Positions 8,632 to 17,959 of a stretch of DNA of 64,000 bases are shown here, in pieces. Source of the stretch: Halocalculus aciditolerans (GTDB lineage: Archaea > Halobacteriota > Halobacteria > Halobacteriales > Halobacteriaceae); contig NZ_BMPG01000001.1 in assembly GCF_014647475.1 (NCBI RefSeq), positions 992,001 through 1,056,000 of the forward strand, given 5' to 3'. The notes below the pieces were generated by a model. The model saw only the letters and a list, made by a program, of their open reading frames with translations. It did no database searches and was not told the DNA's origin. Position 1 is the stretch's first letter; every line of letters starts with the position of its first letter. The position numbers and the translations under genes were made by a program.

Positions 8632-9291
8632 ATGACTCTCCCGTCGTTCGCCATCGGCATCGCCGGCGGAACCGGTGCCGGCAAAACCACTGTCGCCCGC
8701 GAAATCACCGAGAACGTCGGTGAATCAGTCACCCTCATCCCCCTCGACAACTACTACGAAGACCTCTCCCACCTCGACTTCGACGACCGGAAAGACGTCA
8801 ACTACGACCACCCCAACGCCTTCGAGTGGGACCTCCTCAACGACCACCTCGACCGACTCCTCTCCGGACAGGCCATCGAGATGCCGCAGTACGACTTCAC
8901 CGAACACCTCCGGCGCGACGACACCCTCCACGTCGAACCCACCGACGTCATCGTCCTCGAAGGGATTCTGGCCCTCTACGACGACGACATCAACGACATG
9001 CTCGACCTCCACATCTACGTCGAAACCGACGCCGACGTCCGCATCCTCCGCCGCATCGAACGCGACGTCGTCCAGCGCGGCCGCGACCTCGAAGGCGTCA
9101 TGGACCAGTATCTCTCCACGGTCAAGCCGATGCACGAACAGTTCATCGAACCCACGAAGAAGAGCGCCGACATCATCATCCCCGAAGGCGCGAACAAGAC
9201 CGCCGTGACGCTCCTCGAGGAGAAAGTCCACGCGGAAACCCGCGGCCTCGACGCCTGGGTCGACCAGGAAGCAGACGGCCTCGGGAACTGA
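8632..9291 (+). CDS. udk: Uridine kinase
   Basis: This is a 219-residue P-loop kinase that phosphorylates uridine and cytidine in pyrimidine salvage. Walker A is GGTGAGKT (residues 12-19, Lys18). PLDNYYEDLSHLDFDDRKDVNYDHPNAFEWDLL is the conserved nucleoside-binding region of Udk, and IVLEGILAL is the Walker-B-like strand. The ATG at MTLPSFAIGI matches the family start; the frame is open further upstream without family similarity. Confidence 0.94.
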   Translation: MTLPSFAIGIAGGTGAGKTTVAREITENVGESVTLIPLDNYYEDLSHLDFDDRKDVNYDHPNAFEWDLLNDHLDRLLSGQAIEMPQYDFTEHLRRDDTLHVEPTDVIVLEGILALYDDDINDMLDLHIYVETDADVRILRRIERDVVQRGRDLEGVMDQYLSTVKPMHEQFIEPTKKSADIIIPEGANKTAVTLLEEKVHAETRGLDAWVDQEADGLGN

Positions 9292-9294
9292 CCC

Positions 9295-9645
9295 TTACCG
9301 CGTCGTAGTCGTCTCCGACTCCTTCCCCTGCGGGTGGTACTCCCAGAGGTCACCGCGCCGCATCCCCTTCCCCGTCTCGTGGTGGAACTCGACCTTCGTC
9401 TCGAACTCCTCGGACTCCACGTGCTCGAAGATGTCCGCCACGCTCACCACCTTCCGGTAGTTCAAGCGCACCGGATGATCGCCGAACTCCTCGACGAACT
9501 CGGACTTCTCCAGCGGGAAATCCTCCCCCTCGTCGACCTTCTTCGACAGCACCGCCATCCCGTACTTCCGCCCGCCTTCGCTCCCTTCCTCGCCGTCGGG
9601 GTCGTGCGGCCAGTCCTGGCCGGACTCGTCGTACATATCGTCCAT
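9295..9645 (-). CDS. DUF5785-like haloarchaeal protein
   Basis: This 116-residue acidic soluble protein ends 3 nt from the uridine kinase stop, convergently. WPHDPDGEEGSEGGRKYGM near the N-terminus and KVVSVADIFEHVE resemble the haloarchaeal DUF5785 family as remembered. No catalytic motif or membrane segment is visible. The function is unknown. Confidence 0.75.
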   Translation of the reverse strand: MDDMYDESGQDWPHDPDGEEGSEGGRKYGMAVLSKKVDEGEDFPLEKSEFVEEFGDHPVRLNYRKVVSVADIFEHVESEEFETKVEFHHETGKGMRRGDLWEYHPQGKESETTTTR

Positions 9646-9780
9646 ACCTCGAACTTACGGGCAGGACCCAAAACGGTTTCTCCTTCGGAAAGCCCACTCA
9701 CCCGACCCGACGTCGACGACAGCTCCGTGAAACCGACCGGAGCCGCGCCGGCCGCCGCTACGCCCGTTGGGTTCGGTAGG

Positions 9781-9867
9781 ATGCCGTGAGGCGGGATTTG
9801 AACCACAGTCGCGAATCTCCGATTCGCTCCCTGATGCAGATCCCGGCGTGACGATTTCCGCTCACGG
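9781..9867 (-). pseudogene. tRNA-like remnant next to tRNA-Ser
   Basis: Read on the minus strand, this segment ends in GGTTCAAATCCCGCCTCACGGCAT, which is almost identical to the 3' end of the tRNA-Ser 126 bp away (9907-9932). The bases 9861-9867 and 9784-9790 form a perfect 7-bp acceptor-like stem closing 84 nt, the size of a serine/leucine tRNA. A perfect hairpin (9811-9827) sits where a long variable arm would be. The T stem pairs poorly and no normal D arm or anticodon arm can be drawn. It is therefore a decayed tRNA copy or an attachment-site remnant. Confidence 0.45.
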
Positions 9868-9909
9868 GGGACGCCCAGTCGTGACTGCGCGTCTCAGTTC
9901 TCCAGAATG

Positions 9910-9992
9910 CGGTGAGGCAGGGATTTGAACCCTGGAGGCTGAAAGCCACCGGTTTTCAAGACCGGCGCAATAGGCCGCTCTGCCACCTCACC
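9910..9992 (-). tRNA. tRNA-Ser (anticodon UGA)
   Basis: This is a class II tRNA of 83 nt. The acceptor stem GGTGAGG/CCTCACC is perfect. The anticodon stem CCGGT/ACCGG encloses the loop CTTGAAA, giving anticodon TGA, which reads UCA. The variable arm GGCT-TTC-AGCC is present and the T arm CAGGG-TTCAAAT-CCCTG is perfect. The discriminator base is G, as usual for serine. CCA is not encoded and no intron is seen. Confidence 0.95.
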
Positions 9993-10032
9993 ACGAGTAC
10001 GTATTTGCAGGTGGGTGGTTTCAGACTGTCGG

Positions 10033-10779
10033 TTAGTCGGAGTGTCGGGTGACGGTGCGGTCGTCGGTGACGTGGAGGCCGAGGTCGTCGACGACGGCGG
10101 CGGTGTGAGTGGGGACGCGGCGGCCGGCGCGTTCGCGGGCGGAGAGGAGGGGGAGGAGGTCGGCGAGGCCGGCTTCGTCGGTGACGACGGGCGAGGCGGG
10201 GGCGAAGTCGGTGTCGAGGCCGGCGTCGGCGGCGCGCGCGGCGAGGGTGTCGACCTCCGGGGGGTGGTAGGCGTCGGCGAAGTCGAGGGTGTCGGCGAAG
10301 CCGGCGTAGTGAACGCGCCCGCGCTGGCTGGGACCGAGGACGACGTCGCAGCGGCGGAGTTTCATCGCGGCGGAGTCGAGCGTGGTGTGGTCGAGGAGGG
10401 GAGCACGGGGGTCGACGGCGGCGACGCTGGCGGCGTCCTCGTCGCGGAGGAGGTGGGTGACGGTGTTGCCGACGCGCGCGGCGTGCGTGCTGCCGACCTG
10501 GACCTCGAAGCGGACGTCGTCGAGGTCGGGGAGGGCGTCGGCGGCGAGCGCGCGGACGCCGGCTTCCGCGTCGACGCCCTCGTACTCTTCGGGGAGGAGG
10601 TCGGTCGGGCGGTAGTTGACGAGGAGGTCGCCGCCGCTGGCTGCCGCGGCCGCGATGGCGTCTCTCGCCATGGCGGCGTAGAGGTCCGCGGCTTCCGCGT
10701 CGCTGAGGAGGTCGTCGGTGAGGTCGGGGAGGACGAGTCCCGGTCGGGGCGGGTCGACGAGCACGGCGTGAACGGTCAT
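10033..10779 (-). CDS. DUF2064-like (glycosyl/nucleotidyltransferase fold) protein
   Basis: This 248-residue soluble protein starts MTVHAVLVDPPRPGLVLPDL. The layout, with a parallel-strand N-terminus, a GDLLVNYRP strand and CDVVLGPSQRGRVHYAGF in the middle, resembles the DUF2064/CofC-like transferase fold, where the last motif would sit near the nucleotide-sugar site. The assignment rests on general pattern, not on a clear catalytic signature. It is 39 nt downstream of the uracil-DNA glycosylase gene on the same strand. Confidence 0.65.
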   Translation of the reverse strand: MTVHAVLVDPPRPGLVLPDLTDDLLSDAEAADLYAAMARDAIAAAAASGGDLLVNYRPTDLLPEEYEGVDAEAGVRALAADALPDLDDVRFEVQVGSTHAARVGNTVTHLLRDEDAASVAAVDPRAPLLDHTTLDSAAMKLRRCDVVLGPSQRGRVHYAGFADTLDFADAYHPPEVDTLAARAADAGLDTDFAPASPVVTDEAGLADLLPLLSARERAGRRVPTHTAAVVDDLGLHVTDDRTVTRHSD

Positions 10780-10818
10780 GTCTGGTCCTCGGAGTGCGGC
10801 GGCCTTGAAAGCCCCGCG

Positions 10819-11445
10819 TCAGCGCCCGCGGCGTCCCTTCGTCTGCCGGTAGTCGGTGTCGAGGATGTCGGAGACGGCGTCGACGAACGCGTCGGCCTGC
10901 TCGTCGGTCAGCTCCGCGGGGTGAATCATCGGGACGAGCTCGAACCCTCTCCCCCTGATGCGGTCGGCGTGGTGTGCGACGACGTCGAGGTCGGCCACCG
11001 GCGTGGTGGTGTACTCCTCGCCGATGGCGGCGAGCGCGCGCTCCCCGACGGGCACGATGATCTCGGGGTTAATCATCCGGATTTCGGCGTTCAGGAAGGG
11101 CTCGCAGGCGACGACCTCCGGGTCCGCGGGTTCGGTCGGGGCGTGGCAGCGCGCGAGGTAGGTGAGGAAGGCGTTGTCGAGTTCGGGGTCGGTGCTCGAC
11201 GGGAGCGAGCGGTTGAAGCCGAGCCGGCCGAGCATGTCCTGGAGGCGCTCGCCCGCGGGGTCGCCGGTGAAGGGAACGCCGGCGGCTTCGGCGGCCGCGC
11301 TGGGGGCGTCGCCGACGAAGACGAAGTCCGCGCCGACGTCGCCGTAGCCGTGGACGACGCGCTCGCGGTTGGCGGCGCGCGCGCAGTTCTCACAGGCTTC
11401 GTCCATCCCGAACGGGTTCCCCGGGCTCTGCTGGTCCGCGTCCAT
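10819..11445 (-). CDS. Uracil-DNA glycosylase (family 4, iron-sulfur type)
   Basis: This 208-residue enzyme removes uracil from DNA. Four cysteines are placed as in the [4Fe-4S] family 4 enzymes: CENC near residue 15, ARCHAP and VVACEPFL. The motif FVGDAPSAAAEAAGVPFTGDPAG corresponds to the family GEAPG...GxPF(V/T)GxAG, with Asp in place of Glu. MIHPAEL gives the second active-site HP motif. The start is the Met at MDADQQSPG. Confidence 0.88.
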   Translation of the reverse strand: MDADQQSPGNPFGMDEACENCARAANRERVVHGYGDVGADFVFVGDAPSAAAEAAGVPFTGDPAGERLQDMLGRLGFNRSLPSSTDPELDNAFLTYLARCHAPTEPADPEVVACEPFLNAEIRMINPEIIVPVGERALAAIGEEYTTTPVADLDVVAHHADRIRGRGFELVPMIHPAELTDEQADAFVDAVSDILDTDYRQTKGRRGR

Positions 11446-11493
11446 ACCGACTGCTCTCTCGGCCACGGGGTTAGGCGTTACCGAACGCCGGCG

Positions 11494-12264
11494 TCACCGG
11501 ATTCCCGGCGTCGGCGGCCGACGGCGCTTGTGCGCGCTCGCCTCGTGCAGCTCGACGAGGTGTTCGACGGTGGCTTCGTCGACGCCGGCGGCCGCGGACG
11601 CCCCCGCGGTCGAGCGGTCGTCGTCCACGTACGCGCGGAGCACGGGGTCGATGTCCTCGTAGGGCACCCCGATTTCTGCTTCGTCCGTCTGGCCTTCCCA
11701 GAGCTCGGCGGTCGGCGTCTTCTCGACGAGCTTCTCGGGGAGGTCGAGGTGGCGAGCGAGGTCGCGGACCTCCGTCTTGTAGAGGTCGGCGAGCGCGGCG
11801 ACGTCGACCGCGCCGTCGCCGTACTTCGTGTAGTAGCCGAGGAGGTGTTCCGAGCGGTTGTCCGCGCCGAGCACGAGCAGGTCGCGGTCGTTCGCGTACT
11901 CGTACCAGAGCACCATGCGGACGCGCGCGCGAACGTTCCCGACCGTCGTCTTCGACGGCTCTCCGGGGAGCGCGTCGACCGCCGGCTCGACGAGCGGTTC
12001 GATGCGGTGTTCCGCGCAATCGACGCCGAGGTCCTCGCACAGTGCGCGGGCGTCACGCGTGTTCTCGGGGTCGGTCGGCGCGCCCGGCATCAGGAGGCCA
12101 GTGACGTTCTCGACGCCGACGGCGGCCGCGGCGAGCGTGACCCCGACGGCGGAGTCGAGGCCGCCGCTCACGCCGAGCACGTAGCCGCTGGCGTCCGCAG
12201 CGTCGCGTCTCTCGCGGAGGAACTCGCGAATCCTGTCGGCGGCGTCGGCGACGTCGACCGGCAT
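11494..12264 (-). CDS. nadE: NH3-dependent NAD+ synthetase
   Basis: This 256-residue enzyme makes the last step of NAD synthesis from deamido-NAD, ATP and ammonia. The ATP-pyrophosphatase P-loop is SGGLDS (residues 33-38). LLVLGADNRSEHLLGYYTKYGDGAVD is the conserved nicotinate/metal region and LADLYKTEVRDLA matches the family. There is no glutaminase domain, so ammonia is used directly. It is in tandem with the uracil-DNA glycosylase gene, 48 nt apart. Confidence 0.95.
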   Translation of the reverse strand: MPVDVADAADRIREFLRERRDAADASGYVLGVSGGLDSAVGVTLAAAAVGVENVTGLLMPGAPTDPENTRDARALCEDLGVDCAEHRIEPLVEPAVDALPGEPSKTTVGNVRARVRMVLWYEYANDRDLLVLGADNRSEHLLGYYTKYGDGAVDVAALADLYKTEVRDLARHLDLPEKLVEKTPTAELWEGQTDEAEIGVPYEDIDPVLRAYVDDDRSTAGASAAAGVDEATVEHLVELHEASAHKRRRPPTPGIR

Positions 12265-12303
12265 CGGTTCGGTTGTCGTTCCGGCGGCGTAAGAGTGGTG
12301 TGG

Positions 12304-13722
12304 CTACTCGCGGCGGTTCCGGCGGCGCGGCGCGCGGGCGCGTCGGCGGAGGAGCCACCCCGCCGCGCCGAGGACGGCGAGCGTCACGAGGAGTCCGGGA
12401 AGCGTCCAGAGGCCGGCGAGGAGTCGGTCGACGGTGAGCGACCACGCGGGTCGGGCGACGCCCGCGACCTTCAGGGCGACGAGTACGGGGAGGAGCACGG
12501 GGAGCGCGTACTTCACGACCGGGTACGCGCGGCCGAGCTCCCGCTCCGCCGTGTCGTTCGGCGCGACCCACGTGAAGACGACGGCGATGAGGAACGCCGT
12601 GACGGGGAGAGCGAGCGTCCCCACGGACTCGTCGAGGACGTCGAGGAAGGGGACGTCGCCGAGCGCGAACCCGGACGGGCCGTAGCTCAGCGCGGACGGA
12701 ACGCCGAGGAGGAAGACGCCGGTCGTGAGGGCGAGCGTCGCCTTCGCGCGCGACCACTCGAAGGACCGCGTCGCGGCGGCGACGCCGACTTCGAGGAGGC
12801 TCACGGCTGAGGTGAGCGCGGCGAAGAAGAGCAGACCGAAGAACGCGACGCCGACGGCGCGACCCCCGGGCATCGAGGCGAATGCGCGCGGGAGCGTCGT
12901 GAAGGCGAGTTCCGTCCCCGCGGTCGGTGCGAGGCCGAGCGTGAAGACGACGGGGAAGATGACGAGACCGGCCGTGATGGCGATGGCGACGTCCGCGACG
13001 GTGATGACGACCGCGGACCGCCAGAGGTCCGTGTTCTCGTCCATGTAGGCGGCGTACGTGAGCATGATACCCTGGCCGACGGAGAGCGAGAAGAACACCT
13101 GGCCGACCGCTGCCGACCAGACGCCGGGGTCGGCGAGCACCGAGAGGTCGGGAGTGAAGAGGAACGCGAGCGCGTCGGCGAACCCGGGGAGCGTCGCCGC
13201 GTAGACCGCGAGCCCCGCGATGACGACGAAGACGACCGGCAGCACGACTTTCACGAGTCGCTCGATGCCTTCCTTCACGCCGAGGGAGACGATGCCGCCG
13301 GTCGCGACGGTCGTGACGACGAACGCGGCCACCGGCCACCACGTCCCCGTGAACCCCGCGAAGGAGAGGTCGACGCCGAGGAGCGTCGCCACGAGGAAGC
13401 CGAGCACCCACCCGGTGAGCACGAGGTAGTACGAGAGGATGACGAGGACGCTCCCCGCGACCACCCAGCCGAGCGCCGTGTAGTTCACGCCGACCCCACG
13501 GAACGCCGAGACGACGTCGGTGCGGAGCGCGCGCCCGACCGCGAACTCGAAGACGAGGAGGGGGACGGCGAACGCGAACGCCGCGATCAGATAGGGTACG
13601 AGGTACGCGCCGCCGCCGTTCTGCCCCAGCACCGCCGAGAACCGCCAGATGTTTCCTAGCCCGACAGCCGCGCCGATGGACGCGAGGAGGAACCCGAGAT
13701 TCGACGACCAGCGCTCTGCCAT
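12304..13722 (-). CDS. Sodium-dependent transporter (NSS/SNF family)
   Basis: This is a 472-residue membrane protein with about 11-12 helices. The first helix carries GAAVGLGNIWRFSAVLGQNGGGAYL, the sodium- and substrate-binding motif of the neurotransmitter:sodium symporter family. The substrate is probably an amino acid, but it cannot be read from sequence. The start at MAERWSSN places helix 1 at the normal distance. The tail is Arg-rich (RRRARAPRRRNRRE). Confidence 0.93.
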   Translation of the reverse strand: MAERWSSNLGFLLASIGAAVGLGNIWRFSAVLGQNGGGAYLVPYLIAAFAFAVPLLVFEFAVGRALRTDVVSAFRGVGVNYTALGWVVAGSVLVILSYYLVLTGWVLGFLVATLLGVDLSFAGFTGTWWPVAAFVVTTVATGGIVSLGVKEGIERLVKVVLPVVFVVIAGLAVYAATLPGFADALAFLFTPDLSVLADPGVWSAAVGQVFFSLSVGQGIMLTYAAYMDENTDLWRSAVVITVADVAIAITAGLVIFPVVFTLGLAPTAGTELAFTTLPRAFASMPGGRAVGVAFFGLLFFAALTSAVSLLEVGVAAATRSFEWSRAKATLALTTGVFLLGVPSALSYGPSGFALGDVPFLDVLDESVGTLALPVTAFLIAVVFTWVAPNDTAERELGRAYPVVKYALPVLLPVLVALKVAGVARPAWSLTVDRLLAGLWTLPGLLVTLAVLGAAGWLLRRRARAPRRRNRRE

Positions 13723-13797
13723 ACCTACTTCCGGAGTCCGAACCGCGAAAAGCATTCTCCCCCGGTCACCGCGTGATTGGCCGCCGGCCGACCCGAC

Positions 13798-14976
13798 CTA
13801 CTCCCGCCGCGGGTTACTCGGGTGGTAGTCGGTGTCGTACTCGCCGACGTCGCCGTCGAGGCGGTCGGGGTTCAGGCGGCCGCCGAGCAGGAGGAAGTCG
13901 AGCGCGACCAGCCGACACATCGCCTCGACCACGGGGACGCCGCGCGGCGGCAGGACGGGGTCGTGGCGGCCGATGACCTGTTCTTCCGTCTCCTCGCCGG
14001 TCTCCCAGTCCGCCGTCGTCTGCGTCTTCGGAATCGACGTCGGCGCGTGCAGCGTCAGTTCGCCGAACACCGGCTGTCCGGTCGTGATGCCGCCCTGGAC
14101 GCCGCCGTGGTCGTTTCCGACCGGGATCGGGTCGCCCTCCTCGGCGTTGATCTCCTCGCGCTCGCCCTCGTAGAACGTCCAGTCCTCGTTCCGCTCGCTC
14201 CCCGTGTACTCTCGCGCCTCCGTCCCGAGGCCGAACTCGAAGGCCGTCGACGCCGGCACCGACATGAGCGCCTGCCCGAGTCGCGCCTCGAAGCTGTCGA
14301 ACCGCGGCGAGCCCAGCCCTCGGGGGAGACCGCGAACCTCGAAGTAGATGCTCCCGCCGATGGAGTCGCCTTCTTCTTGGTAGTCCTCGATGAGTTCCTG
14401 CATCTCCGCGGCGGCGTCCGGGTCCGCACACCGCACGTCGTTCTCCTCCGCGTGCTCCAGCATGTCCTCCCAGGTGACGTCGCCGGCTTCGACGTCGCCG
14501 ATCTGGTTCACGTGCGCCTTCACCTGGATGTCCTGCGAGCGCAGAATCTTCTTCGCCACCGCCCCCGCGGCGACCCAGTTCACCGTCTCGCGCGCCGACG
14601 ACCGCCCGCCGCCGCCCCAGTTCCGCGTGCCGAACTTCGCCGAATACGTGTAGTCGCCGTGCGACGGCCGCGGTGCCGTGATGAAGGGCTCGTACTTCCC
14701 GGAGCGCGCGTCCTTGTTCTCGATGGTCATCCCGATGGGCGTCCCCGTCGTGTATCCGTCCTGAATCCCGGACTGAATGGTGACCTCGTCCGGCTCCCCG
14801 CGCGAGGTCGTAATCATCGACTGACCCGGCTTCCGCCGGTCGAGTTCGTACTGCACGTCCTCCTCCGTGAGCTCGAGCCCCGCCGGACACCCCGACACCG
14901 TCACGCCCATCCCCGGACCGTGGCTCTCCCCGTACGTCGTCACCTGAAAGAGCCGCCCGAATCGATTCCCGTTCAT
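13798..14976 (-). CDS. aroC: Chorismate synthase
   Basis: This 392-residue enzyme makes chorismate from EPSP using reduced flavin, the last common step of aromatic synthesis. NGNRFGRLFQVTTYGESHG is the N-terminal signature, RPSHGDYTYSAKFGTRNWGGGGRSSARET is the flavin-binding region and NDHGGVQGGI with the later RHDP segment complete the family motifs. The start at MNGNRFG fits the family; the in-frame Met 14 codons upstream does not. The aroA gene lies two genes upstream on the same strand. Confidence 0.97.
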   Translation of the reverse strand: MNGNRFGRLFQVTTYGESHGPGMGVTVSGCPAGLELTEEDVQYELDRRKPGQSMITTSRGEPDEVTIQSGIQDGYTTGTPIGMTIENKDARSGKYEPFITAPRPSHGDYTYSAKFGTRNWGGGGRSSARETVNWVAAGAVAKKILRSQDIQVKAHVNQIGDVEAGDVTWEDMLEHAEENDVRCADPDAAAEMQELIEDYQEEGDSIGGSIYFEVRGLPRGLGSPRFDSFEARLGQALMSVPASTAFEFGLGTEAREYTGSERNEDWTFYEGEREEINAEEGDPIPVGNDHGGVQGGITTGQPVFGELTLHAPTSIPKTQTTADWETGEETEEQVIGRHDPVLPPRGVPVVEAMCRLVALDFLLLGGRLNPDRLDGDVGEYDTDYHPSNPRRE

Positions 14977-15159
14977 ACTCTCCCTTATCTCGGCCGAGTA
15001 AAAGGCCTTGCACAACACGCAAAATCGGACCGACCGCGCGAAGGTTCAAGCCCGATGACGCGGCCACCCCCCCGTATGACGTGAGCGAGAACCGGGGCGG
15101 GCCGCGCGAAACCCGACGGCCGCCCGTCCCGGTGCCACCCACGGCCGTCGTGTTAGCCC

Positions 15160-16491
15160 TCACGCCACCTCGTCCAGCCGCGCGGCCGCGAACGGCACGA
15201 GCATCTCCGCCCTCGTCTGCCCTCCGTGCTGCCCGATGAGCCCCAGATGCTCGTCCGCGTACCACATCCCCTTCGACGCGTGGACGCAGACGAAGTCGGG
15301 CGCGCGCTCCGCGAACGCCCGCCCAAGCCCGCTCGGTATCTCACCGTCTGTCGAACCGGCTCGCACCGGTATCTCACCGTCTGCCGAGCCGGCTCGTACT
15401 GGCCCGAACAGCCCGGCGTCCACGTACTCCTCGCGCGTGTACGTCCGGCAGTCGAAGTCGCGCTCGAACGCCTCGCGGACGCGCCCGACCGTGCCGTCTT
15501 CCAGGTGGAGCTGGAGGTTCCGCGGGCTCCCCACGGGCGGAATCGGCTCGCCGTCCGCCCCGGCTCGGACGTGGTTCCAGAGCGGGTCGTACCCCCGGAG
15601 GTCGACGTTCTCTCCACCGGTGTCGACGTGGCCGTGGTCGGCGGTCAACACGAAGAGCGTGTCCGCCGCGACAGCCGGGTCGAGCCGGCCGACGAGCTCG
15701 CGCTCCACCGCCGCAGCGAGGCTCTCGGCCTGCGCGCGCGTCGCCGCCGTCCCCGGCCCGTCCTCGTGCGCGACGGCGTCAAGGTCCGGAACGTACGCGA
15801 GCGTGTAGCTCGCCGCTCCGTCGTCGACGGCTTCCAGCCGCTCCCGCACGCGGACGGCCATGTCCGCGACGCCGTAGTAGGGTATTCCGGTGGCCCCGAC
15901 GCTCAGTCCGCCGTCGGACGCGCTCCCGATTATTTTCTCGGGCTCCACGACCGCCGAATCGACCCCCTCGGCGCGCTCGTAGACCGTCGACGCGTCGAGG
16001 AGCGCGTCCGCCCACTCGGGCGCGTCCGGGAACGCCTCGTCGACCGGGTCGCCGTCGAACGTCGTCCACGGGAGCGCCGCGACGACCGCCCCGAGCGCGT
16101 CGAGAGACTGGAACCACCCGAGCACGCCGTGCTCTCTCGGGGTGACGCCGGTGTGGAGCGTCGTAATCGCCGCCGCGGTCTCCGAGGGATACGTCGACGT
16201 CAGCGGTGTCACCGTCCCCGCGTCGGCGAGGCGTTCGAGGAGGGGAATCGCTGGCTCCGCGGCGCGCCACTGGTCGTAGCCGAAGCCGTCGAGGAGCACG
16301 ACGACGACGTTCGAGACGTCGGTGTCGACGCCGTCGAAGACGTCACCGGGGAGCGTGTCGCCGGTGTCAGCGCCGAGCACGTCGAACGCCGTGTTCGGCA
16401 CGCGGTGGAAGCCGTAGTCGCCGTAGGCGGGCGGAACGTAGGCGTCGTCGCCGCGGTCCGCCAAGTCGTCGGCCAGCGAATCCCGTCGCAT
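15160..16491 (-). CDS. Type I phosphodiesterase / nucleotide pyrophosphatase family protein
   Basis: This 443-residue protein belongs to the alkaline phosphatase superfamily. Metal ligands can be placed: Asp in VVLLDGFGYDQW, the nucleophile Thr/Ser in TSTYPSETAAA, Asp/His in YVPDLDAVAHEDGPGT and TADHGHVDTGGEN, and the last His in GQHGGQTRAEM. No signal peptide is seen, so it is likely cytoplasmic. A 33-bp tandem duplication near the 3' end adds 11 residues. It lies between aroA and aroC; a link with the shikimate pathway is not evident. Confidence 0.88.
   Translation of the reverse strand: MRRDSLADDLADRGDDAYVPPAYGDYGFHRVPNTAFDVLGADTGDTLPGDVFDGVDTDVSNVVVVLLDGFGYDQWRAAEPAIPLLERLADAGTVTPLTSTYPSETAAAITTLHTGVTPREHGVLGWFQSLDALGAVVAALPWTTFDGDPVDEAFPDAPEWADALLDASTVYERAEGVDSAVVEPEKIIGSASDGGLSVGATGIPYYGVADMAVRVRERLEAVDDGAASYTLAYVPDLDAVAHEDGPGTAATRAQAESLAAAVERELVGRLDPAVAADTLFVLTADHGHVDTGGENVDLRGYDPLWNHVRAGADGEPIPPVGSPRNLQLHLEDGTVGRVREAFERDFDCRTYTREEYVDAGLFGPVRAGSADGEIPVRAGSTDGEIPSGLGRAFAERAPDFVCVHASKGMWYADEHLGLIGQHGGQTRAEMLVPFAAARLDEVA
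15334..15399 (-). repeat. 33-bp in-frame tandem duplication
   Basis: Two adjacent 33-bp units (15334-15366 and 15367-15399) differ at only a few bases and encode VRAGSADGEIP and VRAGSTDGEIP. The length is a multiple of three, so the frame is kept. It lies in a loop-like segment between LFGPVRAG and GLGRAFAE. Confidence 0.85.
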
Positions 16492-16536
16492 ACCCGACTT
16501 CGCGGACGCCGGGAATATGGAACTACTGCTCGCGTG

Positions 16537-17832
16537 CTACTCGTTCTCGTGTGCGACGCTGACGCCGAGGTCGTAGAGCTCGTCGAAGAACTGCGGGAAG
16601 GAGACCTCGACGTGTTCGGCGTGCGAGATCGTGGAGTCCCCGTCGGCGACGAGTGCGGCAGTCGCGAGCGCCATCACGATCCGGTGGTCGCCGTGGCCGT
16701 CGAGGACAGCGCCTTCGAGGTTACTCCCGTCACCGTGGACGACGAGCGCGTCGGGTTCCTCCTCGACGTCCGCGCCCATCTTCGCGAGCTCGCTCGCCAT
16801 CGCGGCGACGCGGTCCGTCTCCTTGTAGCGGACGTGTTCGGCGTTCTCGATGCGCGTCGTCCCGTCGGCGGCCGCGCCGAGCACGGCAATGGTCGGCAGG
16901 AGGTCGGGGGTGTCGCCGACGTCCGCCGTGACGCCGGAGAGCGCGGACCGCTCGACGGTCGCCACGCCGTCCTCCGTGTTCCAGTCGACGCTCGCGCCCA
17001 TCTCCTTGAGGACGTCGAGGATGGCGCGGTCGCCCTGCACGGACGGATAGAGGCCGCGGACGTCGACGCTCGGATCGCCGGCGAGCGCGCCCGCCGCGAG
17101 CAGGTAGGACGCAGAGGAGAAGTCACCGGGCACGTCGTACTCACCGTCGTCGGGCGCGTAGGACTGTCCGCCGGGCACGCGGTAGCCCTCGTCGGTCTCC
17201 GAGGCGTCGACGCCGAACGAGTCGAGGACGTCGAGCGTGATGTCGACGTACGGCGCGGACTTCAACTCCGTCGTCAGTTCGATGTCGATTCCGCGGTCCG
17301 TCACGGCACCGGCCATCAGGAGCGCGGTGACGAACTGGCTGGAGACGTCGCCGGGAAGCGCGACGTCGCCGCCGGCGATGGGGCCTTCGACGACGAGCGG
17401 CGCTTGGCCGTTCCCGCGCGTCGAGATTGCGCGCGCGCCGAGCTGTTCGAGCGCGTCGAGGAGCGCGCCCTGCGGCCGCGACCGCAGGCTCGCGTCCCCC
17501 GTGAGGACGGTCGCACCGTCGACGAGGCCGGCCGCGGCGGTGACGAGGCGCATCGTCGTCCCCGAGTTCCCGCAGTCGAGGATGTCCTCGGGGACTCCGG
17601 GCCGGCCGTCGAACCCGTCGATTTCCGCGGTCCCGTCGACGTCGACTGTGTCCCCGCCGAACGCCGACACCGCGCCCATCGTCTCTCGCGTGTCCGCGCT
17701 CCACAGCGCGTTCTTCACGCGCGTCGTCCCCGCCGTGTAGCCCGCGGCGAGCACCGCCCGGTGCGTGTAACTCTTCGACGGCGGCGCGTACGCCGACCCG
17801 TGAACGTCCGACGGTGAGACAGTGACCTGCAT
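16537..17832 (-). CDS. aroA: 3-phosphoshikimate 1-carboxyvinyltransferase (EPSP synthase)
   Basis: This 431-residue enzyme joins phosphoenolpyruvate to shikimate-3-phosphate. [10 protein letters not shown] (residues 17-26) and [12 protein letters not shown] are the two phosphate-binding motifs, and [13 protein letters not shown] near the C-terminus is the conserved catalytic segment. The length is normal. It is divergent from the M24 peptidase and starts the minus-strand run aroA, phosphodiesterase, aroC. Confidence 0.97.
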   Translation of the reverse strand: MQVTVSPSDVHGSAYAPPSKSYTHRAVLAAGYTAGTTRVKNALWSADTRETMGAVSAFGGDTVDVDGTAEIDGFDGRPGVPEDILDCGNSGTTMRLVTAAAGLVDGATVLTGDASLRSRPQGALLDALEQLGARAISTRGNGQAPLVVEGPIAGGDVALPGDVSSQFVTALLMAGAVTDRGIDIELTTELKSAPYVDITLDVLDSFGVDASETDEGYRVPGGQSYAPDDGEYDVPGDFSSASYLLAAGALAGDPSVDVRGLYPSVQGDRAILDVLKEMGASVDWNTEDGVATVERSALSGVTADVGDTPDLLPTIAVLGAAADGTTRIENAEHVRYKETDRVAAMASELAKMGADVEEEPDALVVHGDGSNLEGAVLDGHGDHRIVMALATAALVADGDSTISHAEHVEVSFPQFFDELYDLGVSVAHENE

Positions 17833-17959
17833 GTCCGAGGAGTCGACAGGAACCCCGGTAAACGTTCCGGGGTCGGCAACGGTTCGGCGGCTCCGACACT
17901 GCGTCCTCCGTTTAACCGCGACCCGTACGTTTTTCGAGCGGGCGAGCGGAAGAGCGAGT

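Noticed and set aside
10015-12810. 931-codon open frame on the plus strand
   Set aside because: It runs antisense through the DUF2064-like, uracil-DNA glycosylase and nadE genes, all of which have clear motifs. It has none.
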